From assembly GCA_900498245.1 (NCBI GenBank), contig LS998015.1, forward strand, positions 1,170,483-1,234,482: a stretch of DNA of 64,000 nucleotides. The letters are read 5' to 3'. The translations under genes and the position numbers were made by a program. Position 1 is the stretch's first letter, and every line of letters begins with the position of its first letter. The DNA comes from Candidatus Zixiibacteriota bacterium. GTDB taxonomy: Bacteria; Zixibacteria; MSB-5A5; GN15; PGXB01. Shown here in pieces: positions 16,477 through 24,702 of the stretch. Under the pieces are notes generated by a model that made no database searches, was not told where the DNA came from, and saw only the letters and a program-made list of their open reading frames with translations.

Positions 16477-17460
16477 ATGAAAGGTAAGGTAATCGCATTA
16501 TTTGCGGCATTGATTCTAACATTGATTCAATCTGTAGTATTTCTTGGATGTGAGCGACGCGAATCCAATAGCGTTGGCTATGATGAAGATACTGAGAAGG
16601 GCATAGATCTGGTGTCTGGACAGCCCAATCAGGATCCTTCAAATTTAAACGAGGGCGAACTCCAAGGGATGGTATATGACTCCATCGGCTCAGGTTCTTA
16701 TTTTATGACATTGGAAAATGGCATGAACATTTATTACGTTGGAAAGCATAATACCGGCGATACCTTGGCATTCCAATTTAGAATTCAAAATGATCAGGGT
16801 TATTCGGGTATCCAAACCCTACTCATAAATTCCCTGAACGGTGCCGCTTTATATGGACCTGATGGGCAAATGAAGGTTAATTATTATAGCCAAATGCTGG
16901 ACGAAAATCGGGCTATGGTATCCGCTATAGCAGAAAATGATACGCTGCAGATATTGCAGGAAAAAATTGGCGAGGTGACGCGCGGCACTTTTACCCTGAA
17001 TGGCAGCAGCCAATCAATTGAGTTCGCCAATGCGGATGAGGCATATCATGCGAAAGAAATTTACCTGGCCTATAAGGAAAATAATCGACTTTCTGAGTTT
17101 AGTGGAAATGATCAATTATTAATTGAAAAAATGCAGCAAATGGACGAATTCCTGTCAAATTCAAATGCATTTGAAAACAACTCTAATGTCAATGTCGCCG
17201 TGAATTTGATGAGCAGCACTGAATTTCTGTATTGGAGCCTGGAGAATAATCCAAATCTTGTGAATGAATGCAATAAGGATTGCCTATGTAATCTCGCGTC
17301 TTTGATAAGTTTAATAGCATGCACGTTTTCTTGGACCGTGGTGGGGGCAGTGGTTTGTATTATAGCCGCTGGCTTGGCCTTGGCTTGTGCAATTGCTCGC
17401 TTTATCGAAGATTTCTTTTTATATAAAATGGATCCCCAGGAGGAATTAAATATAGTTTAA
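16477..17460 (+). CDS. secreted protein with C-terminal six-cysteine hydrophobic domain
   Basis: 327 residues with a strong ribosome site (AAAGGAGG). N-terminal signal with a lipobox-like FLGC, so a lipoprotein is likely. A hydrophilic middle domain of about 220 residues (ELQGMVYDSIGSGSYF and on) is followed by a C-terminal segment with six cysteines (C265, C269, C271, C282, C294, C304) in a very hydrophobic context, then a short charged tail. The layout (signal, ~200-residue domain, Cys-rich hydrophobic C terminus) recalls precursors of halocin-C8-like bacteriocins. That resemblance is by pattern only and not secure. Transcribed from a sigma-54 promoter, probably under the adjacent activator. 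Confidence 0.6.
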   Translation: MKGKVIALFAALILTLIQSVVFLGCERRESNSVGYDEDTEKGIDLVSGQPNQDPSNLNEGELQGMVYDSIGSGSYFMTLENGMNIYYVGKHNTGDTLAFQFRIQNDQGYSGIQTLLINSLNGAALYGPDGQMKVNYYSQMLDENRAMVSAIAENDTLQILQEKIGEVTRGTFTLNGSSQSIEFANADEAYHAKEIYLAYKENNRLSEFSGNDQLLIEKMQQMDEFLSNSNAFENNSNVNVAVNLMSSTEFLYWSLENNPNLVNECNKDCLCNLASLISLIACTFSWTVVGAVVCIIAAGLALACAIARFIEDFFLYKMDPQEELNIV

Positions 17461-17553
17461 ATGCAGATTTTTGAGTGAAATTCAAGATTTTTTGTGAGAA
17501 ATTGAAATTATCTGTTAATAATAAAACCATGATATTTGAATCAAGGAGGAAAA

Positions 17554-17796
17554 ATGACTGTGTTGCCGATTTTTTCGTCAATAATTATAGTTTGTGGATT
17601 AGGCGTGATAATTTCCGCCTTCAAGTACCGGACAGTGCAGGGAAATGCTCTTATGACCCTTTTCCGGAAGAGTGAGGGCGGGCGTTGGTGGGCCACCAAG
17701 GATAAATTTACGCCCAAAGGATACCGGCTTTTTAGAATTGGCTCGTGGCTCGCGGCCTGCGGAGCATTAGTCTTGCTTATTTATCAAATGGCGTAA
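17554..17796 (+). CDS. small two-helix membrane protein, FTPKG family, copy 1
   Basis: 80 residues from ATG 17554 with ribosome site AAGGAGG. Two hydrophobic helices (about 4-22 and 60-78) flank a loop containing WWATKDKFTPKGYRLF. The FTPKGYRL motif followed by a Gly-rich second helix recurs in the proteins at 17824 and 19030. No known family. It may modify, carry or give immunity to the product of the gene before it; this is inference from order only. Confidence 0.65.
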   Translation: MTVLPIFSSIIIVCGLGVIISAFKYRTVQGNALMTLFRKSEGGRWWATKDKFTPKGYRLFRIGSWLAACGALVLLIYQMA

Positions 17797-17823
17797 TCAA
17801 AATGCTGCGCAGAGGTAGATCAC

Positions 17824-18075
17824 ATGATCCAAATGCTTGTTCTATCCTTATTATTGGAAACCGCGGGAATCATTTGCGTCGTGCCGGCCCTAAATAATCG
17901 AACCGAATCGTGCCCGCCATTCGCTCTGGACAGCATTCGTTTCAAATACTTAAAGCCGGTCTGGAAAATAAAGAGCTGGTTCACTCCCAAGGGCTACAGG
18001 CTTTATTTATGGGCTGTCGGATTTTGGGCAACCGGCGCACTTTTGGGAGCGATATATTGGTTTGCCAAAAGCTAG
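17824..18075 (+). CDS. small two-helix membrane protein, FTPKG family, copy 2
   Basis: 83 residues; ribosome site AGAGGT. Helix one at about 3-21, then a soluble loop with WKIKSWFTPKGYRLYLW, then a second helix with GFWATGALLGAIYWF. Paralogous to the proteins at 17554 and 19030. The following TPR gene starts eight bases after its stop. Confidence 0.65.
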   Translation: MIQMLVLSLLLETAGIICVVPALNNRTESCPPFALDSIRFKYLKPVWKIKSWFTPKGYRLYLWAVGFWATGALLGAIYWFAKS

Positions 18076-18082
18076 AAAGGCA

Positions 18083-18973
18083 ATGGCGTTTACGTCTATG
18101 CAGATTATTTCGGCAATATTAGTATTTTTGGCTATGAATCTTCAAGGGGAGGGACAAAGCAAAAGTGAGGTCAATTTTCATTTGGAGAAAGGCAGAGTGC
18201 TGGCCTCAGAAGGCAAATTGAACGCGGCTGAAAATCAATATTTAATGGCCATCAAAAAAGATTCGCTATGCGCCGTGGCATATTCGAATCTGGGAACCTG
18301 CTACTACAGGCAAAACGCTTTAAAGCCGGCGGAGAGGATGTTCTGTAAGGCGCTGGCACTCGATTCGACTCTGGTTGAGGCCAAGCAAAATCTGGGGATA
18401 GTTTACTATAGTCTGGACAAAGTCAGCGATGCCGTAAACCTCTGGCGGTCCATTCTGGCGCACGATTCCTCGTACGGCGACCTGGCGCGGATCCACTTGT
18501 TTATAGGGATCGCCTATTTGTATTCGCCGGAAATTGTCGGAGCGGATTCCTTCGTCGTAATGGCCCTGGAGCAGTTCAATTTGGCGCTGGTGATCGATCC
18601 CGGTTCCGGTGAGGCGCATTTTTGGAAAGCCAAGGCCAGGGAATTAATTCCGGATTTACCAGGTGCGATTGCGGAATATAAAATGGCGACGGAACTGAAT
18701 CCGAAATATGGTGAGGCCTATAATCAATGGGGTGTGCTGCTTTACCGGGATGAGGCATATGCCGCGGCCTGGGATAAATTTACCGAGGCTGTTTATTGCG
18801 ATCCCGGCAATGCAATCTTCCACTATAACCTCGGTCTGACTTATTTGGCGAGAAACATGCGCTTTGAAGGCGAGGAGGAAGTTCAGAAAGCATATAAACT
18901 CAACCCGCATCTGGAGGCCTCATCACAGCCGATCATAATCGATCCGGCCGCGGTTGCTTTCGGTAAGCGCTGA
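18083..18973 (+). CDS. secreted TPR-repeat protein
   Basis: 296 residues from ATG 18083 (AGAAAGG upstream); the frame is open from a TTG at 18062, which would overlap the previous gene. A signal peptide (MAFTSMQIISAILVFLAMNL) precedes at least six TPR units from about residue 30 to 275, e.g. AVAYSNLGTCYYRQNALKPAERMF and the later NPKYGEAYNQWGVLLYRDEAY unit. It is probably a periplasmic or envelope scaffold. It sits between two FTPKG-family genes, so it belongs to that cluster. Confidence 0.75.
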   Translation: MAFTSMQIISAILVFLAMNLQGEGQSKSEVNFHLEKGRVLASEGKLNAAENQYLMAIKKDSLCAVAYSNLGTCYYRQNALKPAERMFCKALALDSTLVEAKQNLGIVYYSLDKVSDAVNLWRSILAHDSSYGDLARIHLFIGIAYLYSPEIVGADSFVVMALEQFNLALVIDPGSGEAHFWKAKARELIPDLPGAIAEYKMATELNPKYGEAYNQWGVLLYRDEAYAAAWDKFTEAVYCDPGNAIFHYNLGLTYLARNMRFEGEEEVQKAYKLNPHLEASSQPIIIDPAAVAFGKR

Positions 18974-19029
18974 AAGTTTCGGGAAGGCATATAATGCCAT
19001 TATGATATCTCTTCAGATAAGGAGTTTTG

Positions 19030-19287
19030 ATGAGAACTGCATTACTATCACTGAGTCTAATACTCCTGGTATCCGGCTTTGTGCTCGGCTTTATCTCAAG
19101 GAAATACCGAACTCCCAACTCCCCGCCGATACCATCATTCAATCCCATTCATTGGTTTCAGCCGTGGAAAATAAATGAATGGTTTACTCCCAAGGGGGTC
19201 AAATTATTCATGACAAGTTACACCTGCATTATTGCCGGGATCGCCCTGTACGGTCTGGCGGAGGGATTCCCATCGCTATTTAAATGA
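19030..19287 (+). CDS. small two-helix membrane protein, FTPKG family, copy 3
   Basis: 85 residues from ATG 19030 (AAGGAG six bases before; the upstream TTG is not needed). Helix at about 3-22, a proline-rich loop, then PWKINEWFTPKGVKLF and a second helix (SYTCIIAGIALYGLAE). The shared W-K-I-x-x-W-F-T-P-K-G core makes it a clear paralogue of the 17824 protein. Confidence 0.65.
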   Translation: MRTALLSLSLILLVSGFVLGFISRKYRTPNSPPIPSFNPIHWFQPWKINEWFTPKGVKLFMTSYTCIIAGIALYGLAEGFPSLFK

Positions 19288-19336
19288 TGTGAACCGGTAT
19301 TGAGAGAAAAATTCAGAACAGTGAGGGGATAATGAA

Positions 19337-19519
19337 ATGTTAAGGTATTTCATCCGCGGGATTATTCTTGCGATCATGTATTGGGCTTTATTTACCTTCG
19401 TGGTATCCAGTAATTTGGACTGGCCGAAAGGATTATTGATCGCGGCGCTGATTGGGCTTGTAGCGGGCGGGTTGGACCTTATAATAAATAGAACGTTCTT
19501 TACAAAACGGACGCAATGA
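19337..19519 (+). CDS. small two-helix membrane protein
   Basis: 60 residues, two predicted helices (about 5-24 and 31-50) and a basic C terminus (NRTFFTKRTQ). It lacks the FTPKG motif of its neighbours. GAGGGG upstream may serve as ribosome site. Function unknown. Confidence 0.5.
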   Translation: MLRYFIRGIILAIMYWALFTFVVSSNLDWPKGLLIAALIGLVAGGLDLIINRTFFTKRTQ

Positions 19520-19640
19520 AATCAGTGACCCGCGATTGAACACTCTAACGCTAACGTTTCAGTATTTTTGGTGTATTATTGGAACGTTGCCGAGATATTC
19601 CCTCAATATTGGCAATGTGACTTTTGCCGAAAGGTCATGA

Positions 19641-19847
19641 ATGAGATTATTTGGAAAAAGACTCTTTGTAGGACTCGCCATCTTAGTTCCGATCGCTGTA
19701 ATTCTCAATTTTCTGGGGATATATCTTATGAAAATCGGCTATGGCGATGAATTTATAATGTTCACGGCCATTTCTATGGCTTTAAGTATTGCTTTAAGGA
19801 TAGAAGACAAAATTTATCCGCATCAATGCAACACCGAAGGCAAATGA
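19641..19847 (+). CDS. small hydrophobic protein
   Basis: 68 residues with ribosome site GAAAGG before the ATG. A hydrophobic helix at about 8-29 and a second, weaker one at about 36-53 are followed by a charged tail ending in KIYPHQCNTEGK. No family recognised; last of the small membrane-protein genes in this accessory region. Confidence 0.5.
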   Translation: MRLFGKRLFVGLAILVPIAVILNFLGIYLMKIGYGDEFIMFTAISMALSIALRIEDKIYPHQCNTEGK

Positions 19848-19899
19848 AATTGCCGCCCTTTGCGGAAAAATAGCCGGTGGGCCAATATAAAAAATGGAG

Positions 19900-19927
19900 T
19901 TGACAGAATCTAATTCTCCCGTATTTT
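19900..19927 (+). promoter_or_regulatory. sigma-70-type promoter of the dockerin gene
   Basis: TTGACA (19900-19905) and TATTTT (19922-19927) with a 16-base spacer, about 60 bases before the gene start. Confidence 0.6.
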
Positions 19928-19986
19928 GAAATAGGGGCAATAGGCCGAATGTGGTAACTATTATCTTCATTTGGAGGGAGAAAAAT

Positions 19987-20634
19987 ATGTTCAAAATAGT
20001 TAATTCCGGGCCGGGATTCGGGAAAGCACCAGCCGCGGCAATATTGTCAATAATTCTGCTGGTATTCGGATTCTCGGCCGGCTATTCCCAGAATTTTCTC
20101 TGCGGCGATGTCAACAATGACGGCAAAATCAATATCAATGATATGTCGCACTTGATTCGGTATCTCTATAAAAGCGGGTCGGCGCCGCTACCGGCCGTTG
20201 CGGCGGGGGATGCCGATAACAACGGGCAAATCAATGTCATCGATGTTTCTTTTCTCATCAACGCCATTTATCGCGGCGGCATCAAACCGTGCGCTGACGG
20301 TTATATAATGCTAGAAATCGGGCAGAGCAAGATATTCGGGCCGGCGGGTGAGACGATAGGATTCGACAGCATTCTGACCGACAACCGCTGTCCTATCGGA
20401 GTATATTGTTTTTGGGAGGGCGAAGCGACCACACGGCTTCATTTATGGACGCCTGACTCGGGAACCATATACTTTTCCGCCAAAATATCCGGCCTGACCG
20501 GTCCGCAGTATAGTTGGGGACATTTCCCGGTTGAGGTGGGGAATTATACCGTGACAATTCTTGATTTGAGCCCGTATCCGGATTACGCGCATCCCGAAAT
20601 CAAGTCCAATCGGGTTTATTTGAAAATTGAATAA
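19987..20634 (+). CDS. secreted dockerin-domain protein
   Basis: 215 residues from ATG 19987, chosen because GGAGGGA lies just upstream; the frame extends back to 19951. A signal peptide is followed by a type I dockerin with two calcium-binding repeats, GDVNNDGKININDMSHLIRY and GDADNNGQINVIDVSFLIN (about residues 39-95), then a ~115-residue beta-rich domain containing DNRCPIGVYCFWEGEA. Dockerins bind cohesins in cellulosomes, but in this group of bacteria they are common in ordinary secreted proteins. It has its own promoter and is followed by a hairpin shared with the convergent speE. Confidence 0.8.
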   Translation: MFKIVNSGPGFGKAPAAAILSIILLVFGFSAGYSQNFLCGDVNNDGKININDMSHLIRYLYKSGSAPLPAVAAGDADNNGQINVIDVSFLINAIYRGGIKPCADGYIMLEIGQSKIFGPAGETIGFDSILTDNRCPIGVYCFWEGEATTRLHLWTPDSGTIYFSAKISGLTGPQYSWGHFPVEVGNYTVTILDLSPYPDYAHPEIKSNRVYLKIE

Positions 20635-20660
20635 CCCGGCGCCTTGCCGATAGAAAATCA

Positions 20661-20697
20661 TCCTCAAAATCAAAGGGCGGCCGTGAGGGGCCGCCCT
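20661..20697 (-). terminator. terminator of the polyamine operon
   Basis: AGGGCGGCC (20674-20682) pairs with GGCCGCCCT (20689-20697), loop six bases. Read on the minus strand it is followed by TTTGATTTT. It lies 28 bases beyond the speE stop, and may also stop transcription from the dockerin gene. Confidence 0.75.
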
Positions 20698-20724
20698 ATG
20701 GTGCTCATTCCAGTTGTCGTTTAT

Positions 20725-21630
20725 TCACTTTTCCCCGATTAGAGTCTTGACATATTCCGGCAGGCAAAAGGCGCCGAGGTGGATGTCGACATTATAATAA
20801 TTGTTTGTAAGTTTCAATTTGCGGTAGCGGTTATAATCGAAATCATCGATCGGATGATATTTCTTGGAGCAAAAAGCGAACGACCAGTACGCCGACGGGT
20901 AAATCGGCACATGAGCGGTGTACATCTTCACAATCGGGAAAATGTCGCGCAGATTCTTGTACATCTGCCGAACCGTGTCCTGATTGAAATAGGGTGATTC
21001 CGACTGCGCCACCATGATGCCGTCGTCGTTCAGCGTGTCATATACCTTTCGATGGAACTTCTTCTGGAACAGGTCGGCGGCCGGCCCGATCGGGTCGGAG
21101 AGGTCGAGCAGGATGATGTCGAATTTCTCCTTTGTGGTTTCAATCAGTTTCTTGCCATCCTGGAAGACCAATTTGGCCCGTCTGTCTTTGAAACCGGCAC
21201 CCAGTTTGGGAAAGTGCTTTTTGCAGACTTCTACCACCATCTTGTCGATTTCACACATGGTACACGACTTGACTTCCGGGTGCTTCATGACATTAGTTAA
21301 TGCCCCGCCATCGCCGCCGCCGATAATGAGGACCTTGTTCGGTTTTGGGTGAGCAAAGATCGGGACATGGGTGATCATCTCGTTATATGAGGTCAGGTCC
21401 TTGTCGGCCACCATCATGGAGCCGTAGAGAACTAGCATCTTCCCGAAATCGGCGGTATCCAGAATATCGATCCGCTGGAACTTGGATTGGGTTGATTCGA
21501 CCAGGCCATTGATTTTGACGGTCAGGCCCGATTTCCCCTGATGCAATTCGGTCATCCAGAGATCCCAGAGATCGGTCATCGATGATTCGACGATATACTT
21601 TTCGGCGGATTTCTTCCTACTCGGTGACAA
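20725..21630 (-). CDS. speE: spermidine synthase (polyamine aminopropyltransferase)
   Basis: 301 residues. Transfers an aminopropyl group from decarboxylated S-adenosylmethionine to putrescine. The SAM-binding motif IIGGGDGG (about 102-109), CEIDKMVVEVCKKHFP, and the catalytic LLDLSDPIGPA region (Asp in place) are all present. The start is a TTG at 21630 with AAAGGCGG upstream; ATG 21579 is an alternative. It overlaps the decarboxylase stop by 14 bases, so the two are coupled. Last gene of a four-gene polyamine operon. Confidence 0.92.
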   Translation of the reverse strand: MSPSRKKSAEKYIVESSMTDLWDLWMTELHQGKSGLTVKINGLVESTQSKFQRIDILDTADFGKMLVLYGSMMVADKDLTSYNEMITHVPIFAHPKPNKVLIIGGGDGGALTNVMKHPEVKSCTMCEIDKMVVEVCKKHFPKLGAGFKDRRAKLVFQDGKKLIETTKEKFDIILLDLSDPIGPAADLFQKKFHRKVYDTLNDDGIMVAQSESPYFNQDTVRQMYKNLRDIFPIVKMYTAHVPIYPSAYWSFAFCSKKYHPIDDFDYNRYRKLKLTNNYYNVDIHLGAFCLPEYVKTLIGEK

Positions 21631-22780
21631 TGTATTCCGCCTTTCTTAAGCAATTGAAGGAGGACGCGGATACCGATGTATAGGCGCCCATGGCCGGGAA
21701 GAGGAGGAGATCGCCAATTGAAAGAGGCGGCAGAACGATATTCCGGTAGATGACATCAAAGGAGTCGCAGGTGGGGCCGGCCAGGACGGATCGTTTCCAG
21801 GTGGTATTGCGGTTGGTCAGAATCTGGTAGGTGCAGTGGTCATACAGGCGGCCGGAAAACGAACCGTAGACGCCGTCATCGAGAAAATACCATCTCTTTC
21901 CGGAACGAATCGATTTGCCGATAATAGAGGCGACCAAAGTGACGGCCGTCGCCGAGATAAATCGACCCGGCTCACAAGCCAGTCTTATATTCGGATCTAT
22001 TTTCTCGGTTAATCTCTCCCTAATGGGTCGGCAGAACTCGGCAATGTCCGGGACCTGAGCCGTATACGGCACGGGGAAACCGCCGCCAATGTCCAGAAAT
22101 GATGTCTTCAGCCCATGTTTGTCAAGATTCGAAATTAGATCGGAGGCGATATCCACGGCAGTCAGATAAATATTGTTGTCCTGACACTGGCTTCCGACAT
22201 GGAACGCCAGACCGTAGAAATCCAATCCTTTATCCCTGATTTTTTCCGCCAGGCCGAGAACTTCTTCCGGGGCACATCCGAATTTGATAGAGAGATTTAC
22301 CACCGCATTGCTGTTGTCGACCTTAAAACGGATCAGGAGCCGAACCTTGCCGGCGTAGGGGATAAACTTGTCAATTTCATCGGGGTTGTCGATGACGAAA
22401 AGCGAAATTCCCGATTTGATGGCATCGGCGATTTCATACGGAGACTTGATCGGATTGGAATGAATCATCTCATCAACATGCCCGCCGGCTTCCACCGCCT
22501 GCAGCATCTCCTGATATGAGGAGATGTCGAATTTATGGCCGTTTTTGGCCACTTCTTCCAGTATAGCCGGGTGATTATTCGACTTGACAGCATAATGAAT
22601 AGTAACGCCCGGCAGAGCGGCGGCCAGTCTTTCCAGATTTTCTCTGATGTCGGAACGGCGAAGAATCAAGAAAGGCGTTCTCATGCCGCTGTCGCCGAAA
22701 TATTCATGGACCCGGTCCAAATCGAACCCCTGAAGGGCCTGCCGGGTCTTGGGATTTCTTACATCAATTGCCTTGATCAT
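21617..22780 (-). CDS. ornithine decarboxylase, fold type III (PLP-dependent)
   Basis: 387 residues of the alanine-racemase-fold Orn/Lys/DAP decarboxylase family, eukaryotic ODC-like. PLP lysine K66 in YAVKSN, AFHVGSQ, the phosphate-binding LDIGGGFPVPY, EPGRF, and the active-site cysteine in GPTCDSFD. Makes putrescine from ornithine, possibly also cadaverine from lysine; the specificity helix cannot be resolved by eye. Placement between speD and speE supports ornithine as main substrate. Confidence 0.9.
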   Translation of the reverse strand: MIKAIDVRNPKTRQALQGFDLDRVHEYFGDSGMRTPFLILRRSDIRENLERLAAALPGVTIHYAVKSNNHPAILEEVAKNGHKFDISSYQEMLQAVEAGGHVDEMIHSNPIKSPYEIADAIKSGISLFVIDNPDEIDKFIPYAGKVRLLIRFKVDNSNAVVNLSIKFGCAPEEVLGLAEKIRDKGLDFYGLAFHVGSQCQDNNIYLTAVDIASDLISNLDKHGLKTSFLDIGGGFPVPYTAQVPDIAEFCRPIRERLTEKIDPNIRLACEPGRFISATAVTLVASIIGKSIRSGKRWYFLDDGVYGSFSGRLYDHCTYQILTNRNTTWKRSVLAGPTCDSFDVIYRNIVLPPLSIGDLLLFPAMGAYTSVSASSFNCLRKAEYIVTE

Positions 22781-22795
22781 TTCAATTCCCCCTTA

Positions 22796-23215
22796 TTAAT
22801 GGGTTAATTGAGGTCCGGCCGCGGGGCGAGCCACGGCAGTTTTGTGGGCAATCACTTCGTCTTTAGAAGACGGTATGCCGCGATTAAGATCTTTGACCTG
22901 TACTTTGCGGCAGCCGAGGGCTTCTTTCAGATATTCAAGGGCTTTCCACGGGTCAACACTGGTGCCGCAAGTGAAGCAATCGACGGCGGCGTAACCGTAT
23001 TCCGGCCAGGTGTGAATCGAAATATGCGATTCGGCAATAACGACAATTCCAGACAGTCCCTGGGGATTGTAATGATGAAATACTGAATCAACCACGGTGG
23101 CGCCGGAATGACGGGCCGCCTCAATCATGATTTTTTCCAGTTCCGGGCGGTTATTCAGAGCCTCGCTGGAACACTCCGTGAGTTCCGCCAGGAGATGACG
23201 ACCAAGTATTTTCAT
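22796..23215 (-). CDS. speD: S-adenosylmethionine decarboxylase proenzyme
   Basis: 139 residues, the short prokaryotic form that self-cleaves and uses a pyruvoyl cofactor. The cleavage site is E62-S63 in [12 protein letters not shown], and [10 protein letters not shown] carries the catalytic cysteine. It supplies decarboxylated SAM to SpeE. The C-terminal ~20 residues (rich in Ala/Pro) are longer than usual. 16 bases upstream of the decarboxylase gene in the same operon. Confidence 0.94.
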   Translation of the reverse strand: MKILGRHLLAELTECSSEALNNRPELEKIMIEAARHSGATVVDSVFHHYNPQGLSGIVVIAESHISIHTWPEYGYAAVDCFTCGTSVDPWKALEYLKEALGCRKVQVKDLNRGIPSSKDEVIAHKTAVARPAAGPQLTH

Positions 23216-23252
23216 CGTCCTATCCCTCCTTCAGTAAGTAAGGGGTTGGTGG

Positions 23253-23795
23253 TTACATTTGAGGCGGCGCTGTTACCCATAGAAAATTGGTGCCCACCTT
23301 GCCTCGATTAACAAATTGATGGGATTGGTCGGCTTCATAATAGAAGCAGTGCCGCGGGGGCAATTTGAATACCTTCTTGCCCACAATCAGGGTCAAAACC
23401 CCCGAAAGCACATATCCGAACTCCTCTCCGGCGTGGGGACTGTCGGCCGGCAGTTCCTCGCCCGGCGCCAGCCCGATCAATATCGGGTCCATAATATTGT
23501 TGGTACTTCCCGGAATAAGGATTTCGAATTTCTCCACACCTTTTTCGGTCATCATTACCCGGTCCTTGGGTGAAAAAACCATCCGCGACTGCCCGGTTTT
23601 GCCGAAAAATTCCGTGATGGTAACGCCCAGCGCATCCAGAATGTCGAGCAGGGAATCAAGCGAGATCGATGTCTGATCCCTCTCCACCTGGGAGATGAAT
23701 CCCTTGGTCAGGCGCGCCCGGGCGGCCAGTTCGGACTGAGTCAATTCCGACGCCAGCCGCAGAGCCTTGATTTTTTCTCCAATCTCCAATCTCAT
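23253..23795 (-). CDS. XRE-family regulator with C-terminal cupin domain
   Basis: 180 residues: an N-terminal helix-turn-helix (LTQSELAARARLTKGFISQVE, about 18-38) and a C-terminal cupin beta barrel (about 105-178, HAGEEFGYVLSGVLTLIVG). This is the architecture of PuuR-like regulators that respond to polyamines or related small ligands. First gene of the polyamine operon, so it most likely controls its own transcription and that of speD, the decarboxylase and speE according to polyamine level. Confidence 0.9.
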   Translation of the reverse strand: MRLEIGEKIKALRLASELTQSELAARARLTKGFISQVERDQTSISLDSLLDILDALGVTITEFFGKTGQSRMVFSPKDRVMMTEKGVEKFEILIPGSTNNIMDPILIGLAPGEELPADSPHAGEEFGYVLSGVLTLIVGKKVFKLPPRHCFYYEADQSHQFVNRGKVGTNFLWVTAPPQM

Positions 23796-23837
23796 CAGTT
23801 TAGCATATAACGAGCAAAAGTTTAATAAAGTTTCCCT

Positions 23838-23865
23838 ATTTTAATCGGTAATTTTACGCTGTCAA
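23838..23865 (-). promoter_or_regulatory. sigma-70-type promoter of the polyamine operon
   Basis: Minus-strand TTGACA (23865-23860) and TAAAAT (23843-23838) with a 16-base spacer, about 40 bases before the regulator start. The rest of the 360-base divergent region up to 24158 holds the promoter of the outer-membrane protein gene and no credible coding sequence. Confidence 0.7.
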
Positions 23866-24084
23866 GAAAAAATTATTAGTGACGGGTCGTTTTTTTCACC
23901 GGAGAATTGGTGGTCCCGGGGATGCGAGGATAATCCCGCCGACGATTTTTCCAGTAATAGTATACTATACTTGGAGTTGGTTTATTTTAAACTCAGTCTC
24001 CGTGATCCGGGTTGAGGCGGGGAGAGGACGAAAAATATTTGTATTCCGCCCGCAGAAGAAAAGCGCGGGATCCGGCAAAACCTG

Positions 24085-24114
24085 TTGACAAGGCGGGGGC
24101 AGGATGCGTAACTT
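24085..24114 (+). promoter_or_regulatory. probable promoter of the outer-membrane protein gene
   Basis: TTGACA (24085-24090) and TAACTT (24109-24114) with an 18-base spacer, about 40 bases before the start codon. Confidence 0.45.
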
Positions 24115-24157
24115 AAAATTACTTAATTAATTATAATAACGATCAAAAGGAGGCACA

Positions 24158-24688
24158 ATGCGCAAGACATTTATGCTCGTGGTCCTCATGGCGCTGGGTG
24201 TTTCTTCCGCTTCGGCCGCCCGATTGGGTTTGGGCGCGTACGGCGGCATGAATATTCCCATTGTGCAGGAGGATCAGAGCTCGGGGACAACATTCGGTTT
24301 GAAGGCGAAATTGGGACTTCTTCCGGGAATCGCCTTAGAGCCGAATATCAACTTCGCCAAATTCGGGGATGCCACTTTTGAATTCGGCACTCGCACCGGA
24401 TCGAAAGTGAATTCCTACGGAGTCGATGCCTGTCTGGGCAGCGGTCTGGGAACTATCGGTTTCAAAATGTACGGGCTTTTGGGATTCGGCTATTATACGG
24501 TCACTCGGGATTATGACGAAGATATCAAGAAGATCGGATGGACCACCGGGCTCGGTTTTGAAATTGGATTCACGGAGAGTTTCGGAGTCGAAATCAGGGG
24601 AAAATTGAATGTTATTGACAGCGGTGGGGGCGGCTCCAAGAAGGCGGCTGCTGTCACCGGCGGCTTAAATTATTACCTCGGTTATTGA
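24158..24688 (+). CDS. outer-membrane beta-barrel protein (OmpA/opacity-like fold)
   Basis: 176 residues after an AAAGGAGG ribosome site. Signal peptide ending SSASA, then alternating amphipathic strands (GLGAYGGMNIPIV, FGLKAKLGLLPGIALEPNINF) ending in GGLNYYLGY with a C-terminal aromatic residue, as expected for an eight-stranded barrel. Role unknown. A lipoprotein gene begins 14 bases after the stop. Confidence 0.75.
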   Translation: MRKTFMLVVLMALGVSSASAARLGLGAYGGMNIPIVQEDQSSGTTFGLKAKLGLLPGIALEPNINFAKFGDATFEFGTRTGSKVNSYGVDACLGSGLGTIGFKMYGLLGFGYYTVTRDYDEDIKKIGWTTGLGFEIGFTESFGVEIRGKLNVIDSGGGGSKKAAAVTGGLNYYLGY

Positions 24689-24702
24689 GGAGGTGGCGGA
24701 TA

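Noticed and set aside
23879-24088. 69-codon frame in the divergent spe / outer-membrane region
   Set aside because: No ribosome site, low-complexity composition and it occupies promoter DNA.
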